Positions 13,301-19,300 of a DNA stretch of 64,000 nucleotides are shown piece by piece. Source of the DNA: Choristoneura fumiferana (lineage: Eukaryota > Arthropoda > Insecta > Lepidoptera > Tortricidae). Below the pieces are notes generated by a model, which saw nothing but the letters and a program-made list of their open reading frames with translations, ran no database searches and was not told the origin of the DNA. The first letter of the stretch is position 1. Each line of letters opens with the position of its first letter. Location: contig NC_133476.1 of assembly GCF_025370935.1 (NCBI RefSeq), forward strand, positions 17,991,047 to 18,055,046, given 5' to 3'. The position numbers and the translations under genes were made by a program.

Positions 13301-16300
13301 GAAGGGAGACAGTCTGTCTATTCTTTACATCGAAAAGGAAATACATGTGATAAACGTGATTTCGGAATATTTAATCAAGGGCACCGTTGACATTATGAAT
13401 TCTTCCAGGATCTGATGTTCAGCGAACTGGAAGTGTTCGCCGACGAGACCGGGCCGTGCCACGCTGACGAAAACTCTAACGAGGAGAACGATGTCGATGA
13501 CGAGACCATGTCAGGTGAGTGACCTCTTACCAATGCGGGCGTGTACACTGCCGTAACGAATGCCAACGGCGCAGACCTTGGAAGGCGTAGAAAGGGCAGA
13601 TTAGTACCAACACTATATCAAGGACTTAGGCGGGCGTGTAGTGGTAATGATTAATTTCCCAACTGTTTCATATGGACGAATCATTTTTTCTTCAAACTAT
13701 GTGTATATCAGGATTGTAAAACTAGCCTATAGATAGTCATTCACGATGACGCGTGCCGTGGTTCTTATTACAATGTCATTAATGTCTAATTTTGACAAAA
13801 TCACGCTTCTTCGTGGATGGTACTAGGTATAAGGTTCTACAGGATAGTCCTAAAATATGCCCTGAATGCTGTCGGTAGGCCTCCAACAAGATGGAGCGAC
13901 GACCTGGTTAAGGTTAAGATCGCGGGATCGCGGTGGATCCGAAAAGCACAAGACCGGTCTGAGTGGAGAGCCTTGGGGGAGGCCTATGTCCAGCAGTGGA
14001 CGTCTTTCGGCTGACATGATGCCCTGAATAACTTACAGATTCAGAAAAAAAATCGTCCATATGAAATAGTTGGGAAATGAATCTTTGGGAAAAATATTTT
14101 CGGCGAAAAGTCAGGATCCCCACTGCACGCCACTGCGGACCCCGTCTTAAGTCCCGGCAAGACTAATCGCGGTGATACATTACTAAAAGTACCTCGACGT
14201 TTTTATTATATCGACTGTGGCAACCTACATTATCGAAACTACTAACTAACTAACTTAGGGATCTTTAAAAAACAAGGTTATCAGTCGCTCAAAGGGCCAG
14301 CAACGCACCTGTGACACCCCTCGTGTTGACAGGTGTCCATGGGCGGCGGTGATTGCTTCCCATCAGGTGACCCGCATGCTCGTTTTCCTATAAATAACGT
14401 ATGTTGTTTTTATATATATGTTATATATATGTTATAACATACGTTATTTATAGGAGGCCAATTTAAATTTGATACATTTAATTCGCTTACGAATGGCACA
14501 ATAAAAAAAACGAAAATTTGCAGATTTGGTACTGTACGTTGCGGCAGTCGATATTTCAGCGGCCAATCACTAGTAGACCGAGTAGAATAAGTCCAGGAGT
14601 GGATTAGCTTATATTTATCTCAAAAAATTGCGATAGTTTAAAACATTAGATTGATACCAAGTTTTTGGTCATACATTAGTGTGTCTGTCTGAGAGGAATA
14701 TCTGCGGATCCGCCCACCGCCCGTTGCGTTGTTTCCTTGCATGTATTTCCGCCATTTCCTCCTAAATACCTCCCTTCAGTTTATATTTACAACGTGAACA
14801 ACTCTCATGACACCCCGGTTCCTTTTCGCGCGTCCTTTTTAAGTAACAGTCTCTAACGTTACTACAGACACTAAGCAAGGTTAATACAGTGCTTCTGTTT
14901 TCTAAATGTTCTCCATCAAACTTCGTATTGATTTGACCGCTCAAGGTAAGAACATGGCCATGCCATTTAACGATTGCGACCATAGACCCAGTGCAATGAT
15001 TACTGAGTGGAATTAAAGGAGCTTCTAAACAGGCCATTTTTACTGCAATTTGTGGCCGGCAACTACGGCCGTCCTTCTCTGGCACCGTACGCAAAAGCAA
15101 GATGCAAATAATGGTCGGCCACAAATTGCAGTGAAAATGTTAGCCTGTTTAGAAGCCCCTTAAGAAAATAGATGCACGTACATGCTTTTGTCTGTGAGAA
15201 AAATTGGTTTGTTACTGCTATAGAACTAAAGTACTCAACTTTTTTGATATCAAACAGATAATTATCGATGTAATTCACCAGCAAGAAACTAATATTTCGG
15301 CACTAGTTAGAAAAAATCTCGTATCTAAAACCATAAAATAACGCCAATTTGAAAAAATATTTGTAAGTTCTCTCAGAAAAAAAATTAGATTTCGAGATAG
15401 GACTTTTTTTTAAGTAGTGACGATTTGTAGCATACGCGACCATATATTGTTATGGTTGACGCATCTTTGGTCTCAATGACCAAAGACTGAAAGGAGAAGC
15501 GCGGAGGGGAACCCACCATTAGAGTTGTTGCTGTAAAAAAACAACAAACCGGTGTATCCTTTCTAAACTGAAGACTTAACGCGTCCGCTATATTGTGTCG
15601 CCAATTTGCTTAAAGAAGTCAATTTTTTGAATTCGTGCTTTGTAGACTCAATATCTAAAAAATTATAATCCTTTTGAAAGTTGGCGCAACTGAGTTGTTG
15701 AAGCTCTGATCATTGTGGACAAAGAGGAGCTGAAATGTAGCGGACGCTTTAAGTGCGGCGAAATAACGCGCATTTGAATAGCCACTAGTTATCGCTGCAT
15801 TAGCTTACGGATCCTGAAGCCATATTGTCTAATGCCCTCGGAATCGGTTGCTTTCACTTCTTTCCTACAGTCCTACAGTATTGTATGTACAATAGGACGG
15901 GGTTAAAAGCAGCGCCGGCCCTGGGATAGAGCGGTCGCGCAGTTTCCAGTGCATAATAAAATTATGATGGCCCCGTCTGAGAGGTGCGGAAGCGGGGTAG
16001 TCCATCTCGCTCTACCCTGATCAAGGGCTAGAGCCGGCGCTGGTAGAAACCGATACGATCGCGTACGCCCGCGCGTCAGACAATACGTCCTCTGGATCCT
16101 AGGACCGGTATTTCCTTACCCCCTGGCCTTGTCCCCCTCACCCCCTCCCCGCTTCCCCAGACGGGTCGTCGGGCAGCGCGTGCAGCTGGTGCGGGCCGGA
16201 GCGGCCGCGGCGCGTGTACTGCGCGTACAGGCACACGCGCCCGCGCCGACACGCGCCCTACGCCGCACACAACTCACAGAGACCCCACACTGACACACAG

Positions 16301-19300
16301 TAGACTAGCGACAAATACTGTCACCACAATGCTAACTGAACTGAACACCTCCCAACCCGCTTTTGCACGATAGCTCGGTTACACACATCTGTGCCCGGGT
16401 GCAATATTCGAGCGTTTTGGCCGGTCGATTAAACGTCATTACCACACGTTTATTTTATCAGCACAACGGAACGACAAGTCGCAACAATTTTTATCACGCT
16501 AGATTTAGCATCGGTGTTGTCTTTAGTTTTCATAAAAAATTAACCATCAGCATCATCTCTCTTAATAATAATTGCTGAAACGGTAATGACGAAAATAAAA
16601 TACGCCGCCAAAACGCTGAATATTTACCCGCCCTACATCATCATGTATATCTCGCAGCGACACACACTATAATTTCTACCACTCATTGTGTCCCATGAAT
16701 CAGTATGGTAGTAATTATACTATACTAGAATGCAAACTAGAGTACTTGTTTTTAATTTAAAAATGTATAAAAAGATAATCAGAACAAAGATAATTCCTTC
16801 CAAAATGTATCTCTCGAAAACACCTGCAACGTCAAATTTTCCAAATATGTAATTTGAGCTCCATTTCTGAAAACGTCGATAGTGTCGATAACTTCTCATT
16901 TTATTACAGTCGTTTTCTAACTGATAAGTATTTGTTTGCTACAGTATAATAAATAAAACAGACATAATCAAAAAACAGACTATCGTGCATAAAAACTCTC
17001 CGCACCATCGAAGATTCGTGTGGGTTAGCCCAAAGTTAGATAGTGCTCACAGTATTATCAGCAGAACAGTGAACAGTCACTATGTGCTATGCAGAATAAA
17101 GCTAATAGTTTCTATAGTCAATTTACCTTTTTTTCCTGCCCAAAATATGGTAGTGTGTATCAGGAGGCATATTACGTTTTGATCTTGGTAAATTTTTCTC
17201 GCGTACATTTTCCAAATCTGATTATGATTTAGTTAAATTTATGAATCTAGTTCTTCCTAACATCGCTTTATTCCTTTGTTTCTAGAGCTCCTTTAAAAGA
17301 TTCATCTAATAAATGATATTTAATATAAGGATAGGAAAAAACTGGTATAGCCGTCCTCTTTCATACGGTAGTCCATTTATTTATAGGTACCTAAGGGACC
17401 ATTCTTCTCGATAATTCTAACTAAACAATTTTACCACAATGTGTCAGGTCAGGACTTACAGTTGATGAAGCGACCAGACTTAAAAAAATAATTAATTCAT
17501 CGAATAAGATGCGTCAGAATGATTTTTAGATTATTTAAGGATTTTTTTTGTAGAAGAATTTAAACAAAAAAAATTGATATTATTTTGCTGTGATTTATAA
17601 GTAGTTAAATACATTGTAGTCAATTATTCTTATTGCTTCTTACCTTATACTTGCGCTTTTTTAATGAGCAGGAATAATTGTGTCCTAATTCCATAGATAA
17701 GTACCTGAAATATGTATGCTTCTAAAGCCGCTGCTAATATTACTAAAATATGAGTTTCAGGTCGAATAATGACACACACCTGATTTGCCTTAGGAACTAG
17801 TTAAATTGACGTACAATATTGCATTTGGTAGATATTTGCATTATTTTGAGTAAAACGAAATAAATGTTGTTAGAATATAGTATTATTTAGTCCAAAACTG
17901 ATTTACAATATACAATAGAATCGTCAGTGTAACGACTCGTATAATTTTTTATCTATTTTGAGTTGTAAAATTACTGCACTACATGGATGATTTCTATGAT
18001 ATTTATTATTATTTGTTTTTTTAGTAGTTTAATCCAAAATAAGCTATGTTCAAGTTTATTGTTATAAAAATTGTTTACTTTTTCACCACTTCTGAGTACT
18101 TAACATATTATACGAATAAGCTTTAAAAGAAATAATTATTTTTTGACTTTCGATCTCTTTGATAATTTAACGAGAGTGGTGAAGAGGATTAAAAATTTAA
18201 TTAAATTAGAAACGAAGTAACTTAAAACAAAACTTTTATTTTCTTCCACTTTCCAAACCAAACACACAAACAAACAGCCAGTGAGTAGTAATGTCGTATA
18301 TTTTATTTTTATATAGTCGATTAAGTTTAGTAGAAACACTCTTTTTTCCCATGCTTTTGTATTTTATTACATTTATTTTCCCTTTAAATTTCAAATGTAA
18401 TTTCGCACATGAATTTTGAAAAAATCAAGAGGTGCTAGCTCTAATTTGCACCCACGATCCTGGGAGGCTATTGTTCAAACCACTAGGCCACCACGCTAAC
18501 TATTGCCAAATAGATGAGTCAGTCACCAACACCATATCTGGCACTACAAAGTGTGCATAAATATCAGATATCAGACTCTATTTCTAAGGCCAGTAGGACG
18601 TGTCAGATATTTTAGCATGCTGTGCTGTGACAGGTATAAGGGCCTCCACTAAGTCACGCGGGTGCACGGCGTGCTTGTTTTATATCATCTAATAGAGCAG
18701 CGCTGCGTAAGGCTGCGTTTCCACCGAAAAAGTGAGAGGATGTGTTGCGGGGAATGTGTTTTTCATGAACCAATACAAATGCTTCATTTACCTTCTCGCA
18801 CAGCACATCTCTGGTCAGAGGCGTCTTTAGCCCATGTAGCGCCCGTGTGCAATAGGGATGTTGACACCATTAAAAAATAATTCGAAGACACGACTCCAGT
18901 AAAAAAACGCTTTATTTTAGCCCTGAAAACCAGACTAATTTTCGATTAACTGCAAAATTAGATTTTTGTTGCTTTAAAACAAATAAATAGTTAGTTGATT
19001 GAGTGTGCGAACAAGTGACGTCATAAGTTGCTATTTCCATTCAAACTCTATGGGAGAATTGTGTTTTGACAGCTTATAAAAAGTACGTCAATTGATTGGT
19101 GGTGTCAACATCCCTATTATAACTTTAGCGTCATCTAGGAAGCGCGTGGTCAAAATGGAATAGGTACACACCCTGCACTATAGGTAAAGACGCCTCTGTC
19201 TCTGGTGGAAACAGCTGAGCGGAGCGAGGCGAGGTAAAGAAGCGTTTCTATTGGTTCATGAGAAACACATTCCTTGTAACAGATCCTCGCACATCTCTGG

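Larger units (their letters stand above)
13654..14080. mobile_element. composite inverted-repeat island holding an RTE tail
   Basis: The ends atttcccaactgtttcatat and its inverted partner atatgaaatagttgggaaat (14060-14079) bracket two other repeats: the dispersed repeat at 13721-13830 and an RTE 3' fragment at 13830-14020. Part of it may therefore be a host MITE that received insertions. Confidence 0.5.

Noticed and set aside
14762..15124. Minus-strand frame of 120 codons
   Set aside because: It runs into a MITE (15017-15160) and shows no protein family features.
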